From Chitinophaga silvisoli (lineage in GTDB: Bacteria; Bacteroidota; Bacteroidia; Chitinophagales; Chitinophagaceae): a stretch of 64,000 nt of DNA. The stretch covers positions 1,424,489-1,488,488 of the forward strand of contig NZ_QTJV01000001.1 in assembly GCF_003412465.1 (NCBI RefSeq), in the 5' to 3' direction. Below the pieces are notes generated by a model. It saw only the letters and a list, made by a program, of their open reading frames with translations. It was not told the origin of the DNA and made no database searches. The position numbers were made by a program, and so were the translations under genes. This document shows positions 53,264 to 61,935 of the stretch, in pieces; positions within the stretch are counted from its first letter, which is position 1; each line of letters begins with the position of its first letter.

Positions 53264-53446
53264 TTACCTCTTATGACGATTACGAAGAGGGCGGCTTTGG
53301 GGACAATCGTCGTTGTTGTACACTTTATTACATTTTGAAGCTGCATACGCTAAGGGTGCATAAACCCTTGCTTTTATAATTTGCGGATATGTTTTAGAAT
53401 AACTATTATCCCGATCCCGATTATTGAGTTTAAAATATTGGGGCAC
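53264..53446 (-). CDS. Possible small basic peptide
   Basis: A 60-codon frame with GTG start, 13 bp downstream of the 107-residue gene on the same strand. The product would be basic, with the start MPQYFKLNNRDRDNSYSKTY and two Cys near the end. It has no recognisable family. It is included because of its position; it may be non-coding. Confidence 0.25.
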   Translation of the reverse strand: MPQYFKLNNRDRDNSYSKTYPQIIKARVYAPLAYAASKCNKVYNNDDCPQSRPLRNRHKR

Positions 53447-53459
53447 TACTTATTTCAAT

Positions 53460-53783
53460 CTATTTCTTCTTAATAATTTTGTTTGCGTCCCAAAGCAATT
53501 TAGTTTCTTCCATGAAGTCTATACCTACCGTGGAGCTGGATTCTTTTAAAAATTCTCCTAAATCGTTAAAAGTAACCAGTGCTTGACTTATTATACTTTT
53601 AGTTTCGGATGGACTTAATCTTATCATCAAGATTTCTTTACCCTTGTAAAATCTGAATTTCCTGTAAAAAGTTGGAATGCTCCAATCATTATCCTTACAG
53701 ACCAGACTCCTGAAAGCAATAGGAATCTCACTTAGCCTTGTTTGTATAATATAAAGGGCATTTTTCTCTGGTGTTAGTTTCAT
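53460..53783 (-). CDS. Small paralogue of the upstream 189-residue protein
   Basis: A 107-residue protein that resembles the C-terminal half of the protein encoded by 53785-54354: here DWSIPTFYRKFRFYKGKEIL and there KWTIPVYYRKMISFTNENRM, each followed by M-I and a helix ending in a Leu/Phe-Lys-Glu pattern. It starts 1 nt after the upstream stop, so it is co-translated with it. No family is recognised. Such a full-length/half-length pair could act as partner and inhibitor, or reflect partial duplication. Confidence 0.6.
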   Translation of the reverse strand: MKLTPEKNALYIIQTRLSEIPIAFRSLVCKDNDWSIPTFYRKFRFYKGKEILMIRLSPSETKSIISQALVTFNDLGEFLKESSSTVGIDFMEETKLLWDANKIIKKK

Positions 53784-53784
53784 A

Positions 53785-54354
53785 TTAATGATGTATGTTG
53801 TTATTCTTTTTTAACTCATCAGAGAACCCTTTCAGGCAATTTGCAATAGTATCCAATCCATAAATGATAGGCCCTTTTTCATCTTCAGTTAATAGCTGGA
53901 TCATCATTCTGTTCTCATTTGTGAAAGAGATCATCTTTCTATAATAGACGGGAATAGTCCATTTACACCTCTCTATTAAGTTCTTTCTAAAATACAAAGA
54001 ACAGCAGACAAGTAAAGTATGTACCTGTTGAAGAATATTTCCTTCTACATTTGTGTCTAACTGATCATCTGCTGATTTTTCCATTTCAGCCTCATCATCA
54101 AAACAAAAAATCCCCTTTGTTGCGATAATCTGTTTAGAAACATTCAGCAGGCATATCATGGTAAAAAGAATTTCATCTTTCCTTGTGCTTTCCAGCGGCG
54201 CTGATTCGTGATAAAATACATAATCGAGTAATTCCTTTATATCCTTTTCAATTGTATCTATGTTCAGATTTTGGGCCATGTACTCAATGGCATCAGGATA
54301 TTTTGCTCCCAGATCGAGGGAGAATGCGAAAATTTCACTATTCATTTGCTTCAT
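53785..54354 (-). CDS. Unknown protein, full-length paralogue of the pair
   Basis: A 189-residue, mostly helical, acidic protein starting MNSEIFAFSLDLGAKYPDAI after MKQ. The N-terminal half is unrelated to the 107-residue neighbour; the C-terminal half (from about residue 118) is its paralogue. No signal peptide, membrane segment or catalytic motif is evident. Upstream the region 54355-54656 (about 300 bp) contains no gene or clear hairpin. Function unknown; location inside the island suggests a mobile-element or defence role. Confidence 0.55.
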   Translation of the reverse strand: MKQMNSEIFAFSLDLGAKYPDAIEYMAQNLNIDTIEKDIKELLDYVFYHESAPLESTRKDEILFTMICLLNVSKQIIATKGIFCFDDEAEMEKSADDQLDTNVEGNILQQVHTLLVCCSLYFRKNLIERCKWTIPVYYRKMISFTNENRMMIQLLTEDEKGPIIYGLDTIANCLKGFSDELKKNNNIHH

Positions 54355-54656
54355 TGTAAAGTAGGTTTTTGAAAAGTTGCTTTACTTTATGAATGCTATA
54401 CTGTTAAGAAAGCAGGAAAGAAGACAGTAAAGTTTATATAGACACTTATCCATCTACCTGAATACATGGGTAAGCTGATTGTATTAAATGGAAACGCTGG
54501 TTGCGCAAGCAAGTTTCATTCTTAATTTAATTGAGCCGTTGGCCATTGTTTATTCAAAGATTATTGTGATTCATCAGCAGATGGCTTTTCTCTGATGCTA
54601 ACCAAAAGCAATTTGGGTATTGGGCCATAAAAATGATGCTTTGAAATCATCTGACC
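54355..54656. other. 302-bp gap, no gene seen
   Basis: An AT-rich stretch between two minus-strand genes. I see no coding frame, hairpin or promoter match worth reporting. Confidence 0.4.
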
Positions 54657-55871
54657 TTATATTATTGAAGTTATCCGCTGAATAGTATTGATCAGTATAT
54701 CCATATTGTATGGCTTTTGCAGGTACTCCTGTATACCTGATTCCAAATACCTAATTTGGTCTTGGTCATTTAGACCACCGCTTGCAATAATTATCGGGAT
54801 ATTTGCCAGCCGGTTATTAAGTTGAAATTGTTTGACAACTGTAAGACCATCCATGTCTATGAGCTTGTCATCAATAATTATTACGTCCGGAGGCGTAAGG
54901 GTTGCATGACGTAGCCCTTGCTGCCCGCTTCCTGTTGTAGTTACTTTTTTAATAGCAGGATGTTGAAGCAAATGTTCTGTAATTACAGATCGCAGAAATA
55001 GATCGTCTTCAAAGATGAGTATATTCAGTCCATTATTGCCCATGTGCCTTGTAACCGGTTCTTCTGTTGCCGGTTCGCATTGTATCAGCGTTTCATTGGA
55101 TTCCAATGGCAGGTTTACCAAGAAAGTGGTACAGTCGCCACCAGCTGTTTTATAAGCACTTACTTCACCATTCATTTTCTGTACCAAGTTTCTTACGATC
55201 GCCAATCCCAAACCTGTTCCTCCCTCCTTTTGGGATACATATGGCTCAAATAAATCCCGTGGCAAATCAGTAAGTCCTTCATTAACTATACGCAGCGATA
55301 ATGACTGTTCTTCCTTCTGACAGCTAACTTTTACGGTTCTCCTTATGGGACTAAAAGAAATAGCATTGTCTAATAAATTAGTCAGTATGCGGGTTATGGC
55401 GATTCGATCGGTATTAATATAGTCAGGGAGTTGCTGGTCAATCTCCAATTCTAATGTCACTTCTTTTGCCTTTGCAGAGGATGTCATCATGTCCAATGCG
55501 TTCTCTATCCAACAACGCAACAACAACGGCTCATAATGCAATATATCCGTTTGGCCAGCGTCTATCTTGGCAGCTGTTGTTATATTGCTGATAAGACTTA
55601 TTAGGTAAGTACAACTTGATCGGATACCTTTCAACCAAGAAATAATATTTTGGCTTCTCTCCAGTAGTGGCAGCGCGTTCAAAATTGCTGACAGTGGTGA
55701 ACGCAAATCGTGGATCAATTTGAGCAGGTGGTCTATTTTCGCATCTGCCTGCTGCAAAGCAATCGCCTGTTCCTTAATCATCTCATCCTTTTCTATGGAT
55801 TGCCTGATCTTCTCTTTCTCATAGATATAGACAAACAAAAAACAAGTAATCAATATCAATAGTGAGAGCAA
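54657..55871 (-). CDS. Hybrid histidine kinase / response regulator, probably 5'-truncated
   Basis: The frame has a TTG at 55869-55871 but continues open upstream to about 55996 with no ATG, and that part codes for a further hydrophobic helix (WLLISLVLIYYVFLLP). Domains: one or two membrane helices, HisKA with LIHDLRSPLSAILN, HATPase_c with RILTNLLDNA and the GGTGLGLAIVRNLV lid, and a C-terminal REC domain with FEDD, VIIIDDKLIDMDG and LQKPY. A sensor domain is missing. The coding sequence abuts a T9SS gene remnant at about 55977, which suggests a rearrangement that removed the kinase 5' end. Confidence 0.75.
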   Translation of the reverse strand: MLSLLILITCFLFVYIYEKEKIRQSIEKDEMIKEQAIALQQADAKIDHLLKLIHDLRSPLSAILNALPLLERSQNIISWLKGIRSSCTYLISLISNITTAAKIDAGQTDILHYEPLLLRCWIENALDMMTSSAKAKEVTLELEIDQQLPDYINTDRIAITRILTNLLDNAISFSPIRRTVKVSCQKEEQSLSLRIVNEGLTDLPRDLFEPYVSQKEGGTGLGLAIVRNLVQKMNGEVSAYKTAGGDCTTFLVNLPLESNETLIQCEPATEEPVTRHMGNNGLNILIFEDDLFLRSVITEHLLQHPAIKKVTTTGSGQQGLRHATLTPPDVIIIDDKLIDMDGLTVVKQFQLNNRLANIPIIIASGGLNDQDQIRYLESGIQEYLQKPYNMDILINTIQRITSII

Positions 55872-55976
55872 AGGCCAAGGACGGGTATAAATCAGGTAAG
55901 ACAGGGAGAGCCTGGGCAGAAGAAAGACATAATAGATAAGAACTAAGGAAATAAGGAGCCAACAGAGACGATTTAG

Positions 55977-56192
55977 AATGTTGGCTCTTTTGAGGTTACT
56001 GCTAAATATTTACAGGGCGGGAAGCTGGAGCTGGTCAATACTTTGGGACAGCTGATGCAGACCGTTGGACTCAACGGCGCAAATAGTAAGGTCACATTTA
56101 ACGTAGCGGGCTATACGCCAGGGGTTTATTTTTACAGGTATATAGTAGCGGGAAAGTTAATGGAAAGTGGTAAATTAGTCATTGCCCGTTAA
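55977..56192 (+). pseudogene. C-terminal remnant of a T9SS type A sorting-domain protein
   Basis: The frame from 55977 to the TAA at 56190-56192 encodes GSFEVTAKYLQGGKLELVNT and continues to GVYFYRYIVAGKL, the classical C-terminal sorting domain of type IX cargo proteins. No start codon or upstream coding part exists: it joins the divergent kinase sequence directly. An intact T9SS cargo gene starts 14 bp further on. Confidence 0.7.
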
Positions 56193-56205
56193 TCCGTTTC
56201 GTCCT

Positions 56206-57756
56206 ATGCGAATCTTTAATCTTTCATTTATTATAACCGTGCTGCTGTACAGCAGCACGGTTATCTCCCAATCTGCCAGCAACTTTAATAAAGTTTGGGT
56301 ACAGGGAGGGGGTGTTTCTTTTACAACAACATTCAATTCGACAGGTATAGTCAACCAATATCTCGATACCTTATACAGTCCTTATTTTGCTGATGGAAAT
56401 TCCAACATTTGTGACTCATTCGGCAACCTTCTTTTATGTAGTGACGGGTATCAAGTGTACGATAAAAATGTAAGTGTGATCGATGGCAGTGATACACTAG
56501 TGCCGCATGCCATATTCAACCGGCAAGATGGCTGGAGCCCGGCTTCACAATCGTCAATATTTTTACCAATGGACAATGGGAAATATTATTTTATTACACC
56601 AACTGCCAGTGACCATGAGATAAATACCTATTGGAATAATCCGAACTCTGGTAGAGCGTTGTTTGATGTAATGTACTATAATACTATTGACATGCATGCC
56701 AATAATGGAGCGGGTAAAGTGACGCGCCGAATGGTGCCGATGTTGCAGAATGTTACATTGAGTAAAACGCAGATGATGGCGTGTAAACACGCGGATGGGA
56801 AAAGCTGGTGGTTGCTGAAACAGGCCAGCGATACCAATATGATTTATAAATTTCTGTTTGCGCAGGATAGCATGTATGGGCCATATATACAGGGTTTTCC
56901 CGATCCTCACTTTTCTAAGTGGGATCAGAGTGGGCAATCTATATTCAGCCAGGATGGGACTAAATACGCGACAACATGTCGGGGAGCATATAAAATATTT
57001 GTTGCCGATTTTGACAGGTGTACAGGTACTCTTTCTAACCCTCAGGTATATGATGTACCGACACAAAAATACGCGCCGGATACGACGCAGAATGACCAAA
57101 CGCAAGGATTGGCATTTTCTCCCAGTGGAAGATTTATATACGTTAACGGCTGGAGTAACATACAGCAGATAGATTTACTGGCCTCAAATCCTCAATCCTC
57201 ATGGGTAAAAGTCGCGGATACGGATACTGTACTTAACGCTTTTGAGATGTATTCTTCTATGTATCTCGGCCCGGATAACAGACTTTATATCAGTAACTGG
57301 AACGGCTTGGGATCGGAAATGAGCGTGATTAACAATCCAGATATTAAAGGCATTGGATGCTCCTTTTGTCCCAAATGTTTACGGTTCCCAAAATTCCATT
57401 TCACTCCATCAGTAATAGGTGGCGGGGTAGATGCCCCACCTTGTATGCCAAATTACCGTTTAGGCCCACTGCCGGGCAATCCTTGTCCGGTAGGTATTAC
57501 AGAAGTGCAGCCGGAACCCGTAGTATTTAGTATTTATCCTAATCCTGCACGTTCTGAGATTACCATCCGCTACAGTAAGACAGGGATACTGGAACTGGCA
57601 GACCTAACAGGTAGGGTAGTAAGAAGTATACTATTGCCACAGGCGGCAGGTACCCAATATGTAAACCTACAGGATTTATCCTCCGGCATTTATATTTATC
57701 GCTACATTGTACCTAACAGGAGCCAAAACGTCGGCAAGCTGGTGCTGGTGCATTAA
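56206..57756 (+). CDS. T9SS type A sorting domain-containing secreted protein
   Basis: The ATG at 56206 gives a clear signal peptide (MRIFNLSFIITVLLYSSTVIS); a frame from 56182 would overlap the upstream remnant. The 516-residue protein has a beta-propeller-like middle (IFSQDGTKYATTC, LAFSPSGRFIYV, MYLGPDNRLYIS), a Cys-rich loop (GCSFCPKCLRFP), and a C-terminal type A sorting domain of about 75 residues starting FSIYPNPARSEITIRYS and ending GKLVLVH. It is probably exported to the surface by the T9SS. A terminator follows. Confidence 0.88.
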   Translation: MRIFNLSFIITVLLYSSTVISQSASNFNKVWVQGGGVSFTTTFNSTGIVNQYLDTLYSPYFADGNSNICDSFGNLLLCSDGYQVYDKNVSVIDGSDTLVPHAIFNRQDGWSPASQSSIFLPMDNGKYYFITPTASDHEINTYWNNPNSGRALFDVMYYNTIDMHANNGAGKVTRRMVPMLQNVTLSKTQMMACKHADGKSWWLLKQASDTNMIYKFLFAQDSMYGPYIQGFPDPHFSKWDQSGQSIFSQDGTKYATTCRGAYKIFVADFDRCTGTLSNPQVYDVPTQKYAPDTTQNDQTQGLAFSPSGRFIYVNGWSNIQQIDLLASNPQSSWVKVADTDTVLNAFEMYSSMYLGPDNRLYISNWNGLGSEMSVINNPDIKGIGCSFCPKCLRFPKFHFTPSVIGGGVDAPPCMPNYRLGPLPGNPCPVGITEVQPEPVVFSIYPNPARSEITIRYSKTGILELADLTGRVVRSILLPQAAGTQYVNLQDLSSGIYIYRYIVPNRSQNVGKLVLVH

Positions 57757-57827
57757 TCCACATGCTGCTCTATCAAGACCGGAAACTTAATACTTAAAAT
57801 TTTCTCTGATCGCTATACTGTAGCGAG

Positions 57828-57857
57828 GGAGTGCCAACAAACCGGCACTCCTTTTTT
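57828..57857 (+). terminator. Terminator of the T9SS cargo gene
   Basis: ggagtgcc (57828-57835) pairs with ggcactcc (57844-57851), followed by ttttttg, 71 bp after the stop codon. Confidence 0.8.
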
Positions 57858-57893
57858 GTTATACCACTTTCCACTGAAAATACCTTACATGGC

Positions 57894-57926
57894 TGGGCCA
57901 GTTCCACATTTTCCAACTTGGGCCAG
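57894..57926 (+). promoter_or_regulatory. Direct repeats, possible operator of the MocR-like gene
   Basis: tgggccag occurs at 57894-57901 and 57919-57926, 25 bp apart, about 200-235 bp upstream of the MocR-like gene. MocR regulators usually bind spaced direct repeats, so this is a candidate autoregulatory site. No promoter element is obvious in the rest of the gap (57927-58129). Confidence 0.3.
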
Positions 57927-58129
57927 CGCTTTGTATCTGAAAATCATATTCTTTCGATGAGAATATTCAAAACAGGACTATCAGCAGGTCAGTTAATCTA
58001 AAGCCGGAATCAGGGACATAACTTTCCCCTATCACCTGGAGCGTTTCCCCCCTGTCTTAACGAAAGAATACAACTACGTAGAAAGTACCATAACCTTTTA
58101 TTTTGTTAACATGAAGCCCGAGTTTAACC

Positions 58130-59596
58130 ATGACACTAAGACAGTGGAAAAACATCCTATATTTTGACTTAGACAGAAAAAAGAACCTTGGCAATCAAAT
58201 CGAAGAAGGTATAACGCGTGAAATCGAGAATGGCAGACTAAGAGCTGGTATGCTGTTACCGGGCTATCGGGAGTTGGCAGCCTACCTGGGGGTAAGCCGC
58301 AATACAATTGCCTTGGTGTATGCGGAACTTGGGAGTAAAGGGATACTTAAAAGCGTTAAACGAAAAGGGACATTTGTTGCTGAAGCAATGCTTAATAAGA
58401 ATTCTCTGCCTAAAAAAATTGAACATCCTAAAGGCTGTTCCTTTCCCTTTAATAATTTTACAGGGGATATAATAAATACAGAAGTGCCGCCAGGGCATTG
58501 GCGCATAAAAGTTGATGATGGGTATCCTGATCCAAAGTTGGCCCCCAGCGGTAGATTTGTTGCGACCTATAAGCAAATGGCTTTCCGCACTACCCGCCAA
58601 AAGAAGGCAGAATACAATAGCGGTAATAGTTTCAAGCAACTTACATCAGAAACATGCCGGTGGTTGCAAAGCCGCAGAAGCCTAAATATGGATGATCGCA
58701 ACCTTTGCTTAATTATTAGTAGTCGAATGGCTTTATACATGGTAGCACAAGTCCTGCTACAGAAAGGAGATATTGTCGTAGTGGAAGAACCCGGCGCAGC
58801 AATATGCTGGCAGACCTTTCAGCGGGCTGGTGCTGAGTTGTTTCCGATCATTGTGGATAATGAGGGCATTCGGACTGATATACTGGAACGAGAGTTGCAG
58901 AATAAGAAAATCAAGGCTGTGTATGTTACGCCCGGCTGTCAGTACCCAACTACGGTAACATTGTCAAAACCACGACGGGATCACCTTCTAAAGCTATCAG
59001 AACAATATGGGTTTGCCATTATAGAAACAGATAATGACCATGAATTTTACTATAGTCCTACTATAACCTTACCACTTGCAACGAAAAACATTGAAGGTAA
59101 CGTTATCTACATCGGTAATCTTAGCCGGATGATGGCACCATTAAATCTAATCTGCTGTGTTGCTGGCCCAGCAGCCTTTATCAAATCACTAAGCCTATTA
59201 TTTTACAGTATTTATCAGAGGGCTGATGCAGTGCTGGAGCTAACTGTTGCAGATATGATGCGCACTGACGTAATAGGACGCGCTGCCCGTTCCAGCCAGC
59301 GAGCTTACGAAAAGAAGCGTAATAACATGGCATCATACATCGAAAAATATCTGCGTCCTTATGTTTCTTATAATTTACCTGACGGCGGTCTTTCTTTCTG
59401 GCTAACTTTTGACAAAAAAAGTAATATCGAAAATCTGCGTAAACGTTTGTCAGAACAAAACATTTGGCTACCACCCACAAACCTTGTCGCATATGAAAGC
59501 ATATCACCAAATGCGTTACGAATAGGGTATGCTTCCCTTTCCCGAAGTGAAGCCGAAAATACTATTATAGCTATTGCAGACTATTTTAAAAAGTAG
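58130..59596 (+). CDS. MocR-like regulator (GntR HTH plus aminotransferase fold) lacking the PLP lysine
   Basis: A 488-residue protein. An N-terminal GntR winged helix (residues about 15-82; LLPGYRELAAYLGVSRNTI) precedes a linker and a class I aminotransferase-like domain (about 125-488; VTPGCQYPTTVTLS). In MocR proteins the PLP-binding Lys lies in a YIGSFSK-like motif. Here YIGNLSRMMAP has Arg at that position (R333), so an internal aldimine cannot form. The cofactor-contacting EDDYDSEF is changed to ETDNDHEF (Tyr to Asn). R near LRIGYASLS is kept. It is probably a regulator that senses ligand or PLP differently, or is degenerate. Confidence 0.85.
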   Translation: MTLRQWKNILYFDLDRKKNLGNQIEEGITREIENGRLRAGMLLPGYRELAAYLGVSRNTIALVYAELGSKGILKSVKRKGTFVAEAMLNKNSLPKKIEHPKGCSFPFNNFTGDIINTEVPPGHWRIKVDDGYPDPKLAPSGRFVATYKQMAFRTTRQKKAEYNSGNSFKQLTSETCRWLQSRRSLNMDDRNLCLIISSRMALYMVAQVLLQKGDIVVVEEPGAAICWQTFQRAGAELFPIIVDNEGIRTDILERELQNKKIKAVYVTPGCQYPTTVTLSKPRRDHLLKLSEQYGFAIIETDNDHEFYYSPTITLPLATKNIEGNVIYIGNLSRMMAPLNLICCVAGPAAFIKSLSLLFYSIYQRADAVLELTVADMMRTDVIGRAARSSQRAYEKKRNNMASYIEKYLRPYVSYNLPDGGLSFWLTFDKKSNIENLRKRLSEQNIWLPPTNLVAYESISPNALRIGYASLSRSEAENTIIAIADYFKK

Positions 59597-59746
59597 TCTG
59601 ACCTCGCCCCCTAAATTTTGACTGTATCTCGCCTGCGCGTTCATTGACGCATCCTTTAGTTATGTCCGTTATGTAAACCTTATCTGATCGTCAACCGTTG
59701 CTGACGATGCACCTTTTCTATACCATTCCTAATCATATTCTAAACT

Positions 59747-59965
59747 ATGAAGATGAACAATGTTCAACGTAACCACATGCCTAACAGCTACAAAGTAACT
59801 GCGCACACAATCAAGGAACTCGCCGATTTGTATGGGGTCAGCCGGGCTATTATTAAAACATGGTTAAAGCCATTTGAAGTTGAGATTGGCCCACGGCAGG
59901 GCTACTATTATACAGTTGCACAAATAACTATTATATACTCAAAGATCGGCCCTCCGCCAATGTGA
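59747..59965 (+). CDS. Small HTH protein of the integrative element
   Basis: A 72-residue protein with a helix-turn-helix (TIKELADLYGVSRAIIKTW; residues about 21-39) and a short tail. Such small HTH proteins are common beside tyrosine integrases in Bacteroidota islands, where they regulate excision or transfer genes. It is about 490 bp from the integrase stop on the opposite strand and 195 bp from the excisionase-like gene. An alternative ATG lies at 59753. Confidence 0.55.
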   Translation: MKMNNVQRNHMPNSYKVTAHTIKELADLYGVSRAIIKTWLKPFEVEIGPRQGYYYTVAQITIIYSKIGPPPM

Positions 59966-60160
59966 TTTCATTATTCATTAATGCCGATGTAAGGAAGTAT
60001 TTATTACGCCCCTTTTCCACACTACTGCTTACAGCCTTACCTGGCCATCAGCAATTATCTACCAATAAGCAATATTGTTTTACATTGTTGGCAAAACAGC
60101 GCATGTATTGTAAAGTGGTTTTCCCACTTGCCATACATTAGCAAGCTAAACACTAATTGT

Positions 60161-60409
60161 ATGATAAAACCTGATGAGCTTATTATTATGAAGGCAGTGG
60201 CCATATGCTTCAAGCCCTTCCTGAAGCCAGAAGAAGCACTCATTTATACTAATCTTGGCAGAACACAGTTTGCCAAGAAATGCGAAGAATCTGGCGTGTA
60301 CAAGAATAACAGCGGGTATTATAAGAAAGACGATATTGATAAAATGCTTGCTGGTGAGAAAGTAATTATGATAGCATCCGATAGAAGGAGCCGCCCGAAG
60401 GCTGCATAA
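60161..60409 (+). CDS. Excisionase-like small DNA-binding protein
   Basis: The ATG at 60161 (MIKPDELIIMKAVAICFKPF) gives 82 residues; a frame from 60128 adds 11 without support. The IYTNLGRTQFAKKCEESGVY segment resembles the winged helix of Bacteroidota excisionase/MerR-like proteins, followed by YYKKDDIDKMLAGE. It is convergent with the integrase, with a bidirectional terminator between them. Likely directionality factor for the integrase. Confidence 0.6.
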   Translation: MIKPDELIIMKAVAICFKPFLKPEEALIYTNLGRTQFAKKCEESGVYKNNSGYYKKDDIDKMLAGEKVIMIASDRRSRPKAA

Positions 60410-60413
60410 AAAT

Positions 60414-60452
60414 GAAATTGGGCTATTCCATCCGGAATAGCCCAATTTTTTC
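60414..60452. terminator. Strong bidirectional terminator between excisionase-like and integrase genes
   Basis: gaaattgggctattcc (60414-60429) pairs with ggaatagcccaatttttt (60434-60451) around a 4-nt loop, with A/T runs on both sides. It lies 5 bp after one stop codon and 4 bp from the other. Confidence 0.85.
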
Positions 60453-60455
60453 ATT

Positions 60456-61550
60456 CTATATAAGTAACGCAGATTTATGCGATGGCAAATGACTAATTGC
60501 CTCTACCTCGTCTTTGGGTCTGTGCCTCTTGTATGTTTTCTGTACCTGTTCTGTGGTTGTATGCCCTAATAAATAGGCAATTGTTGGATCATCAACATTC
60601 TGATCTTTTAGTAGAATTGAAAAACTAAGCCGGGCGCAAGACCATGTTATATATTTGTTGATCCCTGCATCTTTTACCCATTGCTGAAGAACTTTGTTAC
60701 CTCCGTCTGCTGTAGGTAGGTCGAATATATTTCCTGTAAGTTCAGAGCCACCAAATGTTAACCCTCTAACTTGGTTCAGTATTGCTAAAGCCACTGGATG
60801 AAGTGTAAGTACCACCGGTCTGCCCGTCTTTTTCTGAATAATTCTTGTAATTAGTTTACGGTTCTGAATATCCTGCCATTCCATTCTATTTACATCTACC
60901 CATCGTAAACCAGTATAACAACAAAACAAGAAGGCCAGTTTCACTTGTTGATTAAAACAAGGGGTATTCAATAAAGCAATATATTCATCCACTTCAAGAT
61001 TTTCTTTCAGGTTCGTACACGGGTTACTTTCAGCTGCAATCTCCTCTGTAGGATTAATAGTAAAATATTTGTCTTTGTTTGCCGCTTTTAGCACCCATTT
61101 AAATCGGGCATAATAGTTTGCAGGAGTATACCCTGTAAAATGATCAAGCAGGTATCGCCGGTAGCGCTTGCATAAATTCTCGGTAATATCGACGGGAGAA
61201 ATAAAATCCTGTCCGATAAATGCCTTAAAATGAGTGAATGAATTATTCAGGTGCCTGTTTCCTTTCCTTTTGTTCAGTTTCACATATTCTTCGTAGTATT
61301 CAAGAAAGTTAGTCTTAAACTTATGTGCCGGAATAATTGGAGTTCCAATAGATTGTTCCTCGATTGTTCGTTGCGCTTTCTTGGTTTCAAGAATCTTTAA
61401 TGCTTCTTTATTGAAATTCTTCTGTTCCTGAGTTTTGGGATTAACGTAGGTAAAAATTCCTGTTGATGGTCGCTGCCCGCGCTTTCTACCATAATCATAG
61501 AAATAAAAGATTTTGTCTCCCTTCTTGTTAAGTTTTTCTCCAATATTCAT
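60456..61550 (-). CDS. Tyrosine-type site-specific integrase
   Basis: A 364-residue recombinase with an N-terminal arm-binding part (about residues 1-75), a SAM-like core-binding domain (about 80-175; KTNFLEYYEEYVKLNKRKG) and a catalytic domain. Catalytic residues are R216 in GLRWVDV, Lys near 240-241 (QKKTGRP), R307, H330 in LLGHT and nucleophile Y340 (QKTYKRH). The HxxR box reads S304-C-A-R307, so the usual first His is Ser. It is convergent with the excisionase-like gene and lies about 420 bp from att-like repeat C. It is the recombinase of the 39.5-62.0 kb island. Confidence 0.9.
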   Translation of the reverse strand: MNIGEKLNKKGDKIFYFYDYGRKRGQRPSTGIFTYVNPKTQEQKNFNKEALKILETKKAQRTIEEQSIGTPIIPAHKFKTNFLEYYEEYVKLNKRKGNRHLNNSFTHFKAFIGQDFISPVDITENLCKRYRRYLLDHFTGYTPANYYARFKWVLKAANKDKYFTINPTEEIAAESNPCTNLKENLEVDEYIALLNTPCFNQQVKLAFLFCCYTGLRWVDVNRMEWQDIQNRKLITRIIQKKTGRPVVLTLHPVALAILNQVRGLTFGGSELTGNIFDLPTADGGNKVLQQWVKDAGINKYITWSCARLSFSILLKDQNVDDPTIAYLLGHTTTEQVQKTYKRHRPKDEVEAISHLPSHKSALLI

Positions 61551-61846
61551 AGGTTAGCTGTTTTGAGGTTATTGAAGAAGATGAGCAACAGATGTGCCAT
61601 GCCAAATAAAGAAAGATCATTTGCTAACACTTTCATTTGTTGCTGGTAGAATCTGTGAAAAGGCGAACAAAAGATTTTTTTTAAAAAGTCTTCTGTAACA
61701 CATGTCAGATGTGACATTTCGGCGTTTCTGTAACTGCCAAAAATAATAATAGGGATGAAGTTTGTGCATGGGGTCTTTACGACATGCTTTGATTGTAACT
61801 TTTTCCCGGTGCATCTGCGGAGAGCAGATAAGATGCTTGCAAAACT

Positions 61847-61922
61847 GAGTGTCATTGCGAGTGTCTTTTGAGTGTCAAGAATAGTGGGAAGAAGCGATAA
61901 AATGCGTGATTTTTTGACACCC
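61847..61922. repeat. Three GAGTGTC repeats near repeat C
   Basis: gagtgtc occurs at 61847-61853, 61859-61865 and 61870-61876 (spacing 12 and 11 bp, about one helical turn), with an inverted ttgacac copy at 61914-61920. They lie 50-125 bp from att-like core C. They are probably integrase or excisionase arm sites. Confidence 0.45.
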
Positions 61923-61935
61923 AAAGAAATAAAAA

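Noticed and set aside
61547..61924. 125-codon minus-strand frame overlapping the integrase start by 4 bp
   Set aside because: It covers the probable integrase regulatory region and repeats and has no recognisable motif, although its ATGA-type overlap with the integrase start keeps it possible.
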